Positions 17,278-26,815 of a stretch of 64,000 nucleotides of DNA are shown here, piece by piece. Position 1 is the stretch's first letter. Each line of letters opens with the position of its first letter. A program made the translations under genes and the position numbers. The notes beneath the pieces were generated by a model that was given only the letters and a program-made list of their open reading frames with translations, made no database searches and had not been told where the DNA came from. This DNA is from Flavobacterium sp. (lineage in GTDB: Bacteria > Bacteroidota > Bacteroidia > Flavobacteriales > Flavobacteriaceae), in NCBI GenBank assembly GCA_014377455.1, contig JACMPO010000063.1, forward strand, positions 1 through 64,000, given 5' to 3'.

Positions 17278-20200
17278 ATGCACAAGATAAAAGCGTTTTT
17301 TTTACTCAATTTAATTCTGGCTTTCGTTACAATTTCTGCTCAAAAATCTGAAATTTATACCCATCAACTTTCAGATTACGATAAAGCCATTTCATTATAT
17401 AATGATCAGCAATATTTAAGTGCTCAAATTATATTTGAAAAAGTTAAACAAGACACTAAAGATCAGGAAATTCAAGGCGATTGTAGCTATTACAGTGCTT
17501 TTTGTGCTATTAAATTGAATCAGTCTAATGCTGATGCTATGATGGAAAACTTTGTTGCCGAATATCCTACAAGCACAAAACAAAATCAAGCATTTATTGG
17601 TGTTTCACAATTTTATTTTGAACAAGGAAATTATTCGAAAGCGCTCGAATATTTTGATAAAGTGGACGAAAGTGGACTCTCGGCAGAAGAAGTTGACAAA
17701 TTTAATTTTCAAAAAGGATATGCTTATTTTTCAGGTAATAAAAAGAAAGAAGCGGTAACTTATTTTAATAAAGTTTCCAATTCTAAAGAATATGGATCGC
17801 AAGCCAAGTATTATTTGGGTTTCATAGCTTATGATAAAGATGATTACAAAGAAGCAACAAAATATTTTGACCAAGTTTCGGGCGAAGAAAAATACAAAGA
17901 GAAATTATCTTATTTTCAAGCCGACATGAATTTTAAACTTGGGAGTTTTCAAAAAGCGATAGATTTAGGTAAAGTTGCCATGGTAAAATCGAATGCAAGT
18001 GAAAAATCGGAATTGAATAAAATTATTGGAGAAAGTTATTTTAATCTTAAAAAATATGATGAAGCGCTTCCTTATTTAAAAGAATATAAAGGGAAAAAAG
18101 GAAAATGGAATAATACCGATTTTTATCAGTTGGGATATACTTATTATCAGCAAAAAGATTATGAAAATGCCATTGCTCAATTCAATAAAATCATTGATGG
18201 TAAAGACTTTGTGGCTCAAAATGCGTATTATCATTTGGGTGAAAGTTATATGAAATTAGAAAAAAAACAAGAAGCGCTAAATGCTTTTAAAAATGCTTCT
18301 GAAACTGATTTTGACAAAAAAATTCAGGAAGATGCCAATTTAAATTATGCAAAAATTAGTTATGAAATTGGAAATTCGTACCAAAGTGTTCCTGACGTAT
18401 TAATGAATTTTTTGAATAAATATCCAAATTCGCCAAGTAAAAACGAGATTGAAAATCTATTAATAAATTCTTACATCACTTCCAAAAACTATAAAGATGC
18501 CTTAGTATTATTAGAAAAAAATAAAAATTCAGAAAACCGATTGGCATATCAAAAAGTTACTTTTTACAGGGGGTTGGAATTATTTACAGATGGAAATTAT
18601 GCCGATGCTCAAAAAATGTTTGAAAAATCGATTAAAGAACAAAAAGATGCAAAGTTTACTGCACGTGCAACTTTTTGGAAAGCCGAATCGCAATATATTG
18701 TTGATAATTTTAACGAAGCTTTGTTGAGTTTTAAACAATTTGAAGGAATGGCAGAAGCAAAAAATACGCCTGAAATTAAAAATTGTAATTACAACATAGC
18801 TTATTGTTATTTTAAACAAAAAGATTACGATCAAGCGGGCAATTATTTTCAAAATTATATTGATAATTCAAAAGATGACAAAATACGATTAAACGATTCT
18901 TATTTACGCCTTGGCGACAGTCGCTTTGTAACTTCTAAATATTATCCAGCAATGGAAGCTTATAATAAAGCTATCGAATTAAAAAGTGTTGACGCAGATT
19001 ATGCTGCTTTTCAAAAGGCAATTAGCTACGGCTTTGTAAGCAAAAATGATAAGAAAATTGAAGATTTCAATAAGTTTCTTCAAACTTTTAAAACTTCTCA
19101 ATATCGCGATGATGCTCTTTTTGAATTAGGAAATACCTATGTCGCTGATTCAAAAACAGATTTAGCAATAAAAACATACGATCAATTGTTGAGTGAATTT
19201 AAAAATGGTTCGTTTGCTTCAAAAGCAGTTTTAAGAGAAGGATTGATTTATTACAATGCTAATAAAGATGATTTAGCAATAGCAAAATTCAAGAAAGTTG
19301 CTTCGGAATATCCAAAAACTCCAGAAGCTTTGGAAGCAGTCGCAACAGCCAGAATAATTTATGTAGATAATGGAAAAGTAGATGAGTATGCCACTTGGGT
19401 TAGAACGCTATATTTTGTTGAAGTTTCTGACGCTGAGTTAGATAACGATACTTATGAAGCTGCTGAAAAACAATATTTACAAAACAATACAAAGCAGGCG
19501 ATTTCAAATTTAAGCAGTTACTTGACTAAATTCCCGAACGGAATTCACAGTTTAAAAGCAAATTTTTATTTAGCGCAATCCTATTATAATGACGGTTTAT
19601 TTGAGAATGCGGTTACAAACTATGAAAATGTAATCGCCAAATCACGGTCAGAATTTACAGAGCAATCGTTAGCAAGATTATGTGAAATATATTTAAAGAA
19701 AGACAATTTTACTAAAGCCGTACCAGTTTTAAAACGATTAGAGACAGAAGCAGAATTTCCGCAAAATGTTACGTTTGCACAAGCCAATTTGATGCGTGCT
19801 TATTATGCTCAAAAAGATTATCCAAATTCGGTTATTTATGCAGACAAAGTTTTATCTAATCCTAAAACAGATAATAAAGTTAAAAGTGATGCTCAGATAA
19901 TTGTGGCTCGATCAGCAATTCAAGCAAATGACGAAGCTAAAGCTCGAACAGCTTATGCAAAATTATTAACCATTGCAAAGGGAGAATTGGCTGCAGAAGC
20001 TTTATATTATGATGCTTATTTTAAAAATAAAGATGGCAAATTTGCAGACTCAAATAAAACAGTTCAGAAGTTAGCAAAAGATTATTCGGGTTATAAATAC
20101 TTTGGTGCTAAAGGATTAATTGTAATGGCAAAAAATTATTACAGTTTGAAAGATAGCTATCAATCGACTTCAATATTATCGAGTGTAATCGAAAATTTTA

Positions 20201-20292
20201 CTGATTTTCCTGATGTAGTAAAAGAAGCGCAAACCGAATTAGATTTTATTAAAACGGAGGAAAGCAAAACAAATTCATCAATAATTAAATAG
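17278..20292 (+). CDS. Large periplasmic TPR-repeat protein
   Basis: A 1004-residue protein with a signal peptide (MHKIKAFFLLNLILAFVTIS then AQ) followed by about 25 tetratricopeptide units; recurrent phrases such as YYLGFIAYDKDDYKEATKYF and AYYHLGESYMKLEKKQEA show the W/L-G-Y-A-F-A-P pattern. I chose ATG 17278 over 17245 because the signal peptide starts there. TPR arrays of this size act as protein-docking scaffolds in the periplasm or at the outer membrane. It is followed closely by an outer-membrane barrel protein, so the pair may work together. A precise role is unknown. Confidence 0.9.
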   Translation: MHKIKAFFLLNLILAFVTISAQKSEIYTHQLSDYDKAISLYNDQQYLSAQIIFEKVKQDTKDQEIQGDCSYYSAFCAIKLNQSNADAMMENFVAEYPTSTKQNQAFIGVSQFYFEQGNYSKALEYFDKVDESGLSAEEVDKFNFQKGYAYFSGNKKKEAVTYFNKVSNSKEYGSQAKYYLGFIAYDKDDYKEATKYFDQVSGEEKYKEKLSYFQADMNFKLGSFQKAIDLGKVAMVKSNASEKSELNKIIGESYFNLKKYDEALPYLKEYKGKKGKWNNTDFYQLGYTYYQQKDYENAIAQFNKIIDGKDFVAQNAYYHLGESYMKLEKKQEALNAFKNASETDFDKKIQEDANLNYAKISYEIGNSYQSVPDVLMNFLNKYPNSPSKNEIENLLINSYITSKNYKDALVLLEKNKNSENRLAYQKVTFYRGLELFTDGNYADAQKMFEKSIKEQKDAKFTARATFWKAESQYIVDNFNEALLSFKQFEGMAEAKNTPEIKNCNYNIAYCYFKQKDYDQAGNYFQNYIDNSKDDKIRLNDSYLRLGDSRFVTSKYYPAMEAYNKAIELKSVDADYAAFQKAISYGFVSKNDKKIEDFNKFLQTFKTSQYRDDALFELGNTYVADSKTDLAIKTYDQLLSEFKNGSFASKAVLREGLIYYNANKDDLAIAKFKKVASEYPKTPEALEAVATARIIYVDNGKVDEYATWVRTLYFVEVSDAELDNDTYEAAEKQYLQNNTKQAISNLSSYLTKFPNGIHSLKANFYLAQSYYNDGLFENAVTNYENVIAKSRSEFTEQSLARLCEIYLKKDNFTKAVPVLKRLETEAEFPQNVTFAQANLMRAYYAQKDYPNSVIYADKVLSNPKTDNKVKSDAQIIVARSAIQANDEAKARTAYAKLLTIAKGELAAEALYYDAYFKNKDGKFADSNKTVQKLAKDYSGYKYFGAKGLIVMAKNYYSLKDSYQSTSILSSVIENFTDFPDVVKEAQTELDFIKTEESKTNSSIIK

Positions 20293-20348
20293 TAAAAAGC
20301 CATTTTTAAAAATAATTGTCTTCTTTTTTAAATAGAAAAACACAAAAT

Positions 20349-22094
20349 ATGAAAATCAATTTCCAATATAGAATTCTAATTTTATTAATTTTTATTACTC
20401 AAATTTCCTTTGCTCAAAAGCAAGATCAAAATATAGGAAGTGAAGTTGTAAATGTTGTAAAACCCTATTCGCCTACCATATCTGATGCCTTCAAAGTAAA
20501 AGAAACACCAAATTTAGATGACGATGAAACTGCAAAAAAAGAAATAATTCAATATAATATTTTTTCATTTCCGGTTGCATCAGTTTTTACACCTTCAAAA
20601 GGAAAAGCTGCAGGAGTTGATAAAGGAGCAAGCGAAAAATTATTTAGTAATTATTTGACATTGGCTGCAGGAAATTATGGAACAGTAAATGCCGAATTAT
20701 TAGTAACTCAAACACTTGAAAATAATGATTATGTAGGAGTAATGTTGCGGCATTTGTCCTCTCAAGGTGGCATAAAAGATGTTCAACTGGCTGACAAATT
20801 TTTTAATACCGCTTTAGATGCAACTTACGGAAGCCGTTCTAAAAACTTATCATGGAATGCTGATGTTGGGTATCAAAATCAAGTATATAATTGGTATGGT
20901 TTACAATCAGGATTGTTTTCACAAACACAAATTGATGCTATAAATCCGAAGCAAACTTATAACAATGCTTATTTGGGAGCACGTTTACAACTTACCGATA
21001 CACCTTTAAAAGATGTAACTGTAAAGTTTAACCGTTTTTGGGACGCATTGGAATCTGCAGAAAATCAATTTGTTGCCAAACCAAATTTGGAGTTTGACAT
21101 TATGGATGAAAAAATCAAAGCTAACTTCATTATTGATTATTTAAATGGAAGTTTTAAAAAAGATTATTATGCTGTTGCAGCAATAAAATATGGGTATTCA
21201 AACTTTGGTTTTTCACCAAGTTTTCAAATTAATAAAGATGATTTATCAGTAAATTTAGGTGCTACTTTTTTCTACAGTGTTGCTAATGCTGGAGGTCAAA
21301 ATAAATTTTTTATCTACCCCAATATAACTGCTTCTTACAAGGTAGTTGGCGATTTAATGATTGCCTATGCTGGAGCAGAAGGAACATTGAAACAAAATTC
21401 CTATCATGATTTTGCTAATGTAAATTATTTTGTATCACCAACTTTAGCCATAGCACCAACCGATCAGAAGTATGATATCTATGTAGGATTGAAAGGAAAA
21501 TTAGCTAATTCTGTTGCTTACAATGTGAGAGGTTCTTACTTAAATGAAGGAAATACAGCTTTATTTAAAAACAATATATATGATTCATATAATACAAATA
21601 ATGAAGGATATACTTATGCAAATTCGTTTAACGTAGTATATGATAATATCAAAACTTTGCGATTTTATGGGGAATTAAAAGCCGATTTTTCTAAGAATGT
21701 AAATTTTGGAATTAACGGAACATTTAGTAGTTACACCAAAACAAACGAGCAAGAAGCTTGGAACTTACCTTCAATTAAAATTGGTTCAACGTTGGATTTT
21801 AGAATAACCCCTAAATGGAGTGCAGGAACTAACGTTTATTTTGTAGGACAACGAAAAGATGTTTCGTTTGTGCAAGATTTAACTGCGATTTTTCCACCAA
21901 CATATTCACCACAAATCACAACTTTAGACACTTATTTTGATTTGAATGCCAACGTTTCTTATAAGCATAATGATAGGTTATCGTTCTTCTTGAAAGGAAA
22001 CAATTTAGCCAATCAAAATTACCAACGATGGATAAACTATCCAGTTCAAGGGGTTCAAGCTATTATTGGAGCTAATTATAAATTTGATTTTTAA
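20349..22094 (+). CDS. Outer-membrane beta-barrel protein, TonB-receptor-like
   Basis: The 581-residue protein has a signal peptide (MKINFQYRILILLIFITQIS ending in FAQ) and a body of alternating strands. The final stretch, SFFLKGNNLANQNYQRWINY and then GANYKFDF, resembles the C-terminal strands of TonB-dependent receptors, with a terminal phenylalanine needed for barrel assembly. No plug domain is visible, so it is shorter than a real TonB receptor and may be a barrel-only relative. I chose ATG 20349; the frame is open from a TTG at 20316 but that has no signal sequence. It lies 56 bases after the TPR gene and is probably co-transcribed. Confidence 0.85.
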   Translation: MKINFQYRILILLIFITQISFAQKQDQNIGSEVVNVVKPYSPTISDAFKVKETPNLDDDETAKKEIIQYNIFSFPVASVFTPSKGKAAGVDKGASEKLFSNYLTLAAGNYGTVNAELLVTQTLENNDYVGVMLRHLSSQGGIKDVQLADKFFNTALDATYGSRSKNLSWNADVGYQNQVYNWYGLQSGLFSQTQIDAINPKQTYNNAYLGARLQLTDTPLKDVTVKFNRFWDALESAENQFVAKPNLEFDIMDEKIKANFIIDYLNGSFKKDYYAVAAIKYGYSNFGFSPSFQINKDDLSVNLGATFFYSVANAGGQNKFFIYPNITASYKVVGDLMIAYAGAEGTLKQNSYHDFANVNYFVSPTLAIAPTDQKYDIYVGLKGKLANSVAYNVRGSYLNEGNTALFKNNIYDSYNTNNEGYTYANSFNVVYDNIKTLRFYGELKADFSKNVNFGINGTFSSYTKTNEQEAWNLPSIKIGSTLDFRITPKWSAGTNVYFVGQRKDVSFVQDLTAIFPPTYSPQITTLDTYFDLNANVSYKHNDRLSFFLKGNNLANQNYQRWINYPVQGVQAIIGANYKFDF

Positions 22095-22169
22095 TTTATA
22101 AGTTACAATAAAATCTGGAATAAGCAAAATTGGCGAGTTTTCAGATAATAACCTTTGCTAGATTTTTTT

Positions 22170-22214
22170 ACTTTGGGCACTTTGAGTAAAATTTTGAGAA
22201 CTTTGCGGTTAAAC
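22170..22214. repeat. CTTTG-rich short repeat element E1
   Basis: The gap before the GreA-like gene holds ACTTTGGGC, then ACTTTGAGT, TTTTGAG, ACTTTGCGG and TTAAAC at close to 10-11 base spacing. A similar series (ACTTTGTGT, TTTGAG, CTTTGTG, TTAAAC) is at 26782-26815. It resembles short intergenic motifs that I recall as frequent in Flavobacterium genomes. Biological meaning is unknown. Confidence 0.5.
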
Positions 22215-22220
22215 AGTAAT

Positions 22221-22670
22221 ATGAAACTTAAACAAGAAATTTTAAACCATTACCAACAGTTACTTCAAGACCGAATTGATATTTTTAGAGATATGATTTC
22301 TGGTTTGACCGATGATGCAAAAAATGATGCCAAAGGTTCTGCTGGCGATAAGCACGAAACTGCGTTATCTATGATGCATATTGAGCAAGAAAAACTAAAT
22401 TATAAACTCTTAGAAATTCTTGACCAAAAAGCAGTTTTGGATAAAATTGATGCTACTCAAACCCATACCAAAATTGCACTTGGAAGTTTAGTTCAAGCAA
22501 ACGGAATGAATCTTTTTATTTCATCGGCTTTGCCAAAAATTACAATTGATAACAAAATAATTATTGCACTTTCACCACAATCGCCACTTGGTATGAAATT
22601 GATGGGACAAAGTATTGGTTTTACTTTTGAAATAAATAGGACAAATTTTTTAATTGAAAGTATATCATAG
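22221..22670 (+). CDS. GreA/GreB-like C-terminal domain protein
   Basis: The 149-residue protein has an N-terminal helical half (MKLKQEILNHYQQLLQDR and on) with a conserved GSAGDKHETALSMM segment, and a C-terminal half whose IALSPQSPLGMKLMGQSIGF stretch matches the S-P-x-x-x-x-L-x-G-x-x-x-G motif of the GreA/GreB C-terminal domain. It may bind RNA polymerase or another protein in the secondary channel, but it lacks the normal acidic Gre coiled-coil tip, so cleavage stimulation is doubtful. In databases such proteins are sometimes mislabelled as 3-oxoacyl-ACP synthase. ATG 22221 was preferred to a frame-open ATG at 22155, as the 22 extra residues fall in the E1 repeat. Confidence 0.75.
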   Translation: MKLKQEILNHYQQLLQDRIDIFRDMISGLTDDAKNDAKGSAGDKHETALSMMHIEQEKLNYKLLEILDQKAVLDKIDATQTHTKIALGSLVQANGMNLFISSALPKITIDNKIIIALSPQSPLGMKLMGQSIGFTFEINRTNFLIESIS

Positions 22671-22846
22671 GCATCTAAATTATATATTTTTAGAAGTTAT
22701 TACAATTTACATCAGAATGCTTTTTATTTTATCTAAAAAATTCAAATTTACTTACAATTTATAGCTAAAAACACAATTACTGTTTTAATAAATTATCTTA
22801 TATATGATTTTTGCTTCATAAAACAAATAGTGTAAACAAAAATAGT

Positions 22847-24463
22847 ATGTGTGGAATTTTAGCAATAATCGGAAAAGGAAAAGACGAACAATTAGTAAAA
22901 CAACTTTCTAAAAGAATGTCCCATCGTGGTCCAGACGAAAGTGATATTCATGTAACTTCAAACGGTCATATTTTAAGTCATGAACGTTTATCAATAATTG
23001 ATTTGCATTCAGGAAAACAACCCATTCAAGGTTGTAATACCGCATGGATGGTTCATAATGGCGAAATTTATAATCATCAAGAATTACGGGAAACAGTTTT
23101 GAAAGATCATTTTTTTCGTTCTAAATCTGACTCTGAAGTAATTGTTCATTTGTATGAAAAATACAAATATGACTTTTTACATCTGTTAGATGGTGATTTT
23201 GCTTTTGTAGTTGTAGACGGTGACGACTTCATTGCAGGACGCGATCCACTTGGTGTAAAGCCGTTGTATTACGGAATGGATGAAAGAGGTCGTACTTATT
23301 TTGCATCTGAAATGAAACCTATTGCCGATCAATGTAAAACATTTTCGACTTTTCCGCCAGGACATTATTATACGCAGGAAACTGGATTTGTAAAATATTA
23401 CAAACCGGAATATGAAGACTATACTACGGCAACCAAAGAATTAAATTTAGAAGAAATACGAAATGCATTGACCGAATCAACTAGAAAAAGACTCATGAGC
23501 GATGTGCCTATTGGAGTTTTACTTTCAGGCGGTTTGGATTCATCATTAACGTCATCTATTGCGGCACGATTATTAAAGGAAAAAGGTAAAGAATTACATT
23601 CGTTTTCTATCGGTTTAGATGCCGAAGCACCAGATGCAAAAGCGGCACGTAAAGTAGCTGACTTTTTAGGAACCAAACATCATGAAGTGCATTTTACAAT
23701 AGATCAAGGAATTGAAATTTTAGATAAATTAATTTGGCATCTCGAAACCTACGATGTAACCTCAGTAAGAGCAAGTACACCGATGTATTTTTTATCGAAA
23801 GCCATAACCGATTTAGGAATTAAAGTGGTGCTTTCCGGTGAAGGTGCTGACGAAATTTTTGGAGGTTATTTATATTTTAGAAATGCGCCTTCAACTGAAG
23901 ATTTCCAAAAAGAAACTATTGAAAGAGTTCAAAAATTGTTCACTGCCGATTTGCTTCGAGCCGATAAATCAACAATGGCACATGGACTTGAAGCACGTGT
24001 TCCTTTTCTAGATAAGGCTTTTTTAGATGTGGCAATGACTATAAAAGGAGAGGAGAAACAACCTAAAACTTATGATGGAAAAGAGAAATATATTCTTAGA
24101 AAAGCTTTTGATACTCCTGATAATCCGTATTTACCAGACGAGGTTTTATGGAGACAAAAAGAACAATTTTCAGATGGTGTAGGTTACAATTGGATTGATC
24201 AGTTGATTGAATATTGTGCGTCAAAAGTAACTGACCAACAGTTAGAGCAAGCGTCAATTGAATTTCCTTATAATTCTCCAACCACTAAAGAAGCATATTA
24301 CTATAGAACTATTTTTCACAAATACTATCCACAATTAAGTGCGGCACAAACGGTTAGAAAATGGATACCAAAATGGCAAGAAAATCAAGATCCATCGGGA
24401 AGAGCGAATGCAGCTCACGTGAAAGCAGATGTTGAAATCGCAAAACCTTCAATCACTGTTTGA
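22847..24463 (+). CDS. asnB: Asparagine synthetase B (glutamine-hydrolysing)
   Basis: This enzyme converts aspartate, ATP and glutamine to asparagine. The 538-residue length is normal. ATG 22847 is right because it is followed by Cys2 of MCGILAIIG, the amidotransferase nucleophile; an ATG at 22811 would bury it. The glutaminase half shows HRGPDESDIH, SIIDLHSGKQPI and HNGEIYNHQELR. The synthetase half has the PP-loop LLSGGLDSSLTSSIAARLL (about residues 228-246) and GEGADEIFGGYLYFRNAP. It stands alone, with a terminator (24509-24538) after it. Confidence 0.96.
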   Translation: MCGILAIIGKGKDEQLVKQLSKRMSHRGPDESDIHVTSNGHILSHERLSIIDLHSGKQPIQGCNTAWMVHNGEIYNHQELRETVLKDHFFRSKSDSEVIVHLYEKYKYDFLHLLDGDFAFVVVDGDDFIAGRDPLGVKPLYYGMDERGRTYFASEMKPIADQCKTFSTFPPGHYYTQETGFVKYYKPEYEDYTTATKELNLEEIRNALTESTRKRLMSDVPIGVLLSGGLDSSLTSSIAARLLKEKGKELHSFSIGLDAEAPDAKAARKVADFLGTKHHEVHFTIDQGIEILDKLIWHLETYDVTSVRASTPMYFLSKAITDLGIKVVLSGEGADEIFGGYLYFRNAPSTEDFQKETIERVQKLFTADLLRADKSTMAHGLEARVPFLDKAFLDVAMTIKGEEKQPKTYDGKEKYILRKAFDTPDNPYLPDEVLWRQKEQFSDGVGYNWIDQLIEYCASKVTDQQLEQASIEFPYNSPTTKEAYYYRTIFHKYYPQLSAAQTVRKWIPKWQENQDPSGRANAAHVKADVEIAKPSITV

Positions 24464-24508
24464 TGCAAATATATTAATGAATTTTATATTGTTTGTTTAT
24501 TTATTTTG

Positions 24509-24538
24509 AAAACGTTCCTCAAATTGAGGAACGTTTTT
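24509..24538. terminator. Bidirectional hairpin terminator after asnB
   Basis: A perfect long stem (AAAACGTTCCTCAA with TTGAGGAACGTTTT) and a minimal loop is followed by a T run on the plus strand, and the minus strand is preceded by an equivalent A/T run. It ends asnB and lies just beyond the tail of the minus-strand gene at 24668, so it likely terminates both. Confidence 0.85.
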
Positions 24539-24556
24539 ATTTGTGATTTATGACAA

Positions 24557-24667
24557 TTAAAATTTTTGATACAGAGTAATTGGCTTCTGTTTTTTTAATT
24601 CTGATTTTGCTTTTTCAAGTTCTTCTTGTGCCTTGATTAATTCCTCTTTGGCTTTGACCATTTCCTC
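24557..24667 (-). other. Open coiled-coil tail in frame after the stop of the gene at 24668
   Basis: The codons directly after the TAA at 24668-24670 stay open in the same frame for 36 residues, ending in a second TAA at 24557-24559. The tail begins EEMVKAKEELIKAQEELEKA and then KSELKK, a heptad-like charged coil that extends the preceding acidic/lysine-rich C terminus. Random AT-rich DNA would rarely look like this, so it is probably former or still-used coding sequence. Confidence 0.6.
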
Positions 24668-25447
24668 TTAAGTTTTTTCAATATCAGATTTTTCAGATTT
24701 AGGTGCTTCAATACGAATTTTAAGTTTATCCATTTGCTTTTTAAAATTATCTAAACCTTCCTGATTTCGAAAATCAAATGAATTTGAATTATCTTGAACT
24801 TGATTATTCTTTTTAATTTCTTCTATTTCTTCCTTTGTATAATCTTCCACGCCTTGAGTAACTTCACCATTTTCAATAACTAATGGTTTTTTACCATCTT
24901 TTTGAATAATTATTTTAGATGATTTAGATTGATTTCCGTCTTCAGGAAAATCAAAACTAAATGTCTGGGACTGACTGTCTCCATTACCGAAATTAAATTG
25001 TTTTAAAATGTCATTTCCGTTTGAAAAACCTTTCATAAATGATTCATCACTAAATAGTTCATTAGAACTTGAAGGGTCACCAAAACCAATTTCATCACCT
25101 TGTTTAAAGAATTTAATTGTTGAAATTGGATTTTGATTGTTCAATTCCATTGCGCCTTTATTTCCTTTACGATCTGTATATTCCACTTTTAATGCTGTAA
25201 TTTCATTTTTTGGATTTCTTTTAATATTGGAATACTTAATACTGATGCCTTTTTCAGCCAATGCTTTTACATCGTCTTTCATTTCTTGCTCTGGAGTAGT
25301 CTTATTCCAAGTCATAACTACATTATCGTTGGAATTATTTTTATCTATTAATTTAAATTTAGAATTGTTTTGAGCATAGCTTTTTACAATTGATAATGAA
25401 GCGATTAAAAATAAAATAGCGATTTTTTTAATATTATTTGATTTCAT
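24668..25447 (-). CDS. Secreted protein with M56/BlaR1-like periplasmic motif, likely truncated
   Basis: The 259-residue protein has a signal peptide (MKSNNIKKIAILFLIASLSI then ending in SYAQ). Residues about 42-105 contain TPEQEMKDDVKALAEKGISI, then YSNIKRNPKNEITALKVEY and DRKGNKGA, a module I recall from the periplasmic C terminus of Bacteroidota M56/BlaR1-type antirepressor proteins. The rest is Lys/Glu/Asp/Asn-rich with a helical end. The reading frame is interrupted by TAA at 24668 but continues as a coiled coil to 24557, suggesting a recent nonsense mutation, sequencing error or genuine end. Function is unknown. There is no protease domain in the gene itself. Confidence 0.65.
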   Translation of the reverse strand: MKSNNIKKIAILFLIASLSIVKSYAQNNSKFKLIDKNNSNDNVVMTWNKTTPEQEMKDDVKALAEKGISIKYSNIKRNPKNEITALKVEYTDRKGNKGAMELNNQNPISTIKFFKQGDEIGFGDPSSSNELFSDESFMKGFSNGNDILKQFNFGNGDSQSQTFSFDFPEDGNQSKSSKIIIQKDGKKPLVIENGEVTQGVEDYTKEEIEEIKKNNQVQDNSNSFDFRNQEGLDNFKKQMDKLKIRIEAPKSEKSDIEKT

Positions 25448-25533
25448 ACGATTTAAATTTTAATTGTATCTCAAAATTAAAAAATTACAATTTTGGTTCA
25501 AAACCGATTTACAATTTTTTAACGTTTTAAAGA

Positions 25534-26751
25534 TTATTTATTTTCGATTGCAACCAATTTAAACACCCAAACCCCAAGTAAAACTCCAATGAGTCCTAAA
25601 ATTCCCATAAAAAGCCAGTTCGCTTGATATCCAAAAGTTGCAATAATTCCCATTCCAACTTTGGCACTAAGTATGTGTGCCATACTAAAACTCATTGTAA
25701 AAATTGCCATATATCTGCCTTCGTGACCTTTTGGCGCTCTGCTCATTGCAAATGAATTTGAAAATGGAAAAGCAAACATTTCGCCGAATGTCATAAATAG
25801 CATCATTATAACAAGTATTCCTACCCAGAAATTTAGTAGCATTAAAAACATACTTATTGCCATTGCTAAACAGCCAAGATTTATGATTTTTACTTTGTTA
25901 ATTTTATTGCGTTCAATGTAACCTACAATCGGCATTTCGAGGAAAAAAATCATTAATCCATTTAGTGTGAGCAGCAATCCTGTTTGAAATTCAGTTAAAT
26001 TAAATTGTTCTTTATGGTATAATGGCATCGTTGTGAACAGTTGAAAAAACAAAATACCAGTGATGACACAACTTCCCAGAAATATCCAAAAGGGTTTGTC
26101 TTTAAATACTGAATGATTAAGGACAATATTGGGTTCTTTTTTGTCAATAAATTTTGATTTTTTTTTCTCTTTAACCAGTAATGCAAACACAATTATGGCT
26201 GTAATACAGGTTCCGCCATCGGCCCAAAATAATCCTTGATATCCTTTATTCATTATAATTAAACCGCCCAAAGCTGGACCGGCTGCAAAACCCAAGTTTA
26301 TTGCTAGTCTCACTAATGTTAAGGATCGTGTTCGGTTTTCTGGCTTTGCATAAGCTCCAAGCGATACAAACATTGCTGGTCTAAACATATCGGCAATTAC
26401 CATAATACAAAACATTCCCAAACAAAGTCCGTAAAAACTTTTTATATATTGTAGTATAAAAAACAGCAAACCACTTACAAATAAACTAAAAATCATGATT
26501 CTGTAAAATCCAATTTTATCAGAAAGTTTGCCACCCAACCACGAACCTAACATGGAACCACAACCAAAACATACCATAATCCAACCTACTTGCGAATATG
26601 TAAAATGCAAATCTTCTTTAAGATATTTCGATAAAAAAGGCAAAACCATCGTTCCAGCACGATTGATAAAAGTGATTAAAGTTAAAATCCAAATTTCTCT
26701 AGAAAATCCTTTAAAATTGTCGATGTATTTTTGAAAAGCAATTTTTAACAT
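25534..26751 (-). CDS. MFS transporter
   Basis: A 405-residue major facilitator with twelve hydrophobic helices. The loop 2-3 motif reads GSWLGGKLSDKIGFYRIM, the usual G-x-x-x-D-x-x-G-x-R/K-x signature, and the repeat in the second half shows MPIVGYIERNKINKVK. The proton-linked drug exporter branch (MdtG/YqgE-like, where conserved RPAMFVSLGAYAKPENR is seen in helix 4-5) is the nearest match by pattern; the substrate cannot be told. The start is supported by a -7 box 18 bases upstream. Confidence 0.9.
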   Translation of the reverse strand: MLKIAFQKYIDNFKGFSREIWILTLITFINRAGTMVLPFLSKYLKEDLHFTYSQVGWIMVCFGCGSMLGSWLGGKLSDKIGFYRIMIFSLFVSGLLFFILQYIKSFYGLCLGMFCIMVIADMFRPAMFVSLGAYAKPENRTRSLTLVRLAINLGFAAGPALGGLIIMNKGYQGLFWADGGTCITAIIVFALLVKEKKKSKFIDKKEPNIVLNHSVFKDKPFWIFLGSCVITGILFFQLFTTMPLYHKEQFNLTEFQTGLLLTLNGLMIFFLEMPIVGYIERNKINKVKIINLGCLAMAISMFLMLLNFWVGILVIMMLFMTFGEMFAFPFSNSFAMSRAPKGHEGRYMAIFTMSFSMAHILSAKVGMGIIATFGYQANWLFMGILGLIGVLLGVWVFKLVAIENK

Positions 26752-26769
26752 TGAAGAATTATTATTTTA

Positions 26770-26777
26770 CAAAGTTA
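26770..26777 (-). promoter_or_regulatory. -7 promoter box for the MFS transporter
   Basis: The minus strand reads TAACTTTG, an exact TAnnTTTG match, 18 bases before the ATG at 26751. No TTG is at the expected -33 spacing. Confidence 0.4.
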
Positions 26778-26781
26778 AAAA

Positions 26782-26815
26782 ACTTTGTGTGTTTGAGTCT
26801 TTGTGTCAATTAAAC
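26782..26815. repeat. CTTTG-rich short repeat element E2
   Basis: ACTTTGTGT, TTTGAG, CTTTGTG and TTAAAC recur in the same order as in element E1 at 22170-22214. The element lies between the divergent -7 boxes of the MFS and TatD-like genes. Confidence 0.4.

Noticed and set aside
22811-22846. Upstream ATG of asnB
   Set aside because: The catalytic cysteine must be residue 2 after the initiator Met, which fixes the start at 22847.
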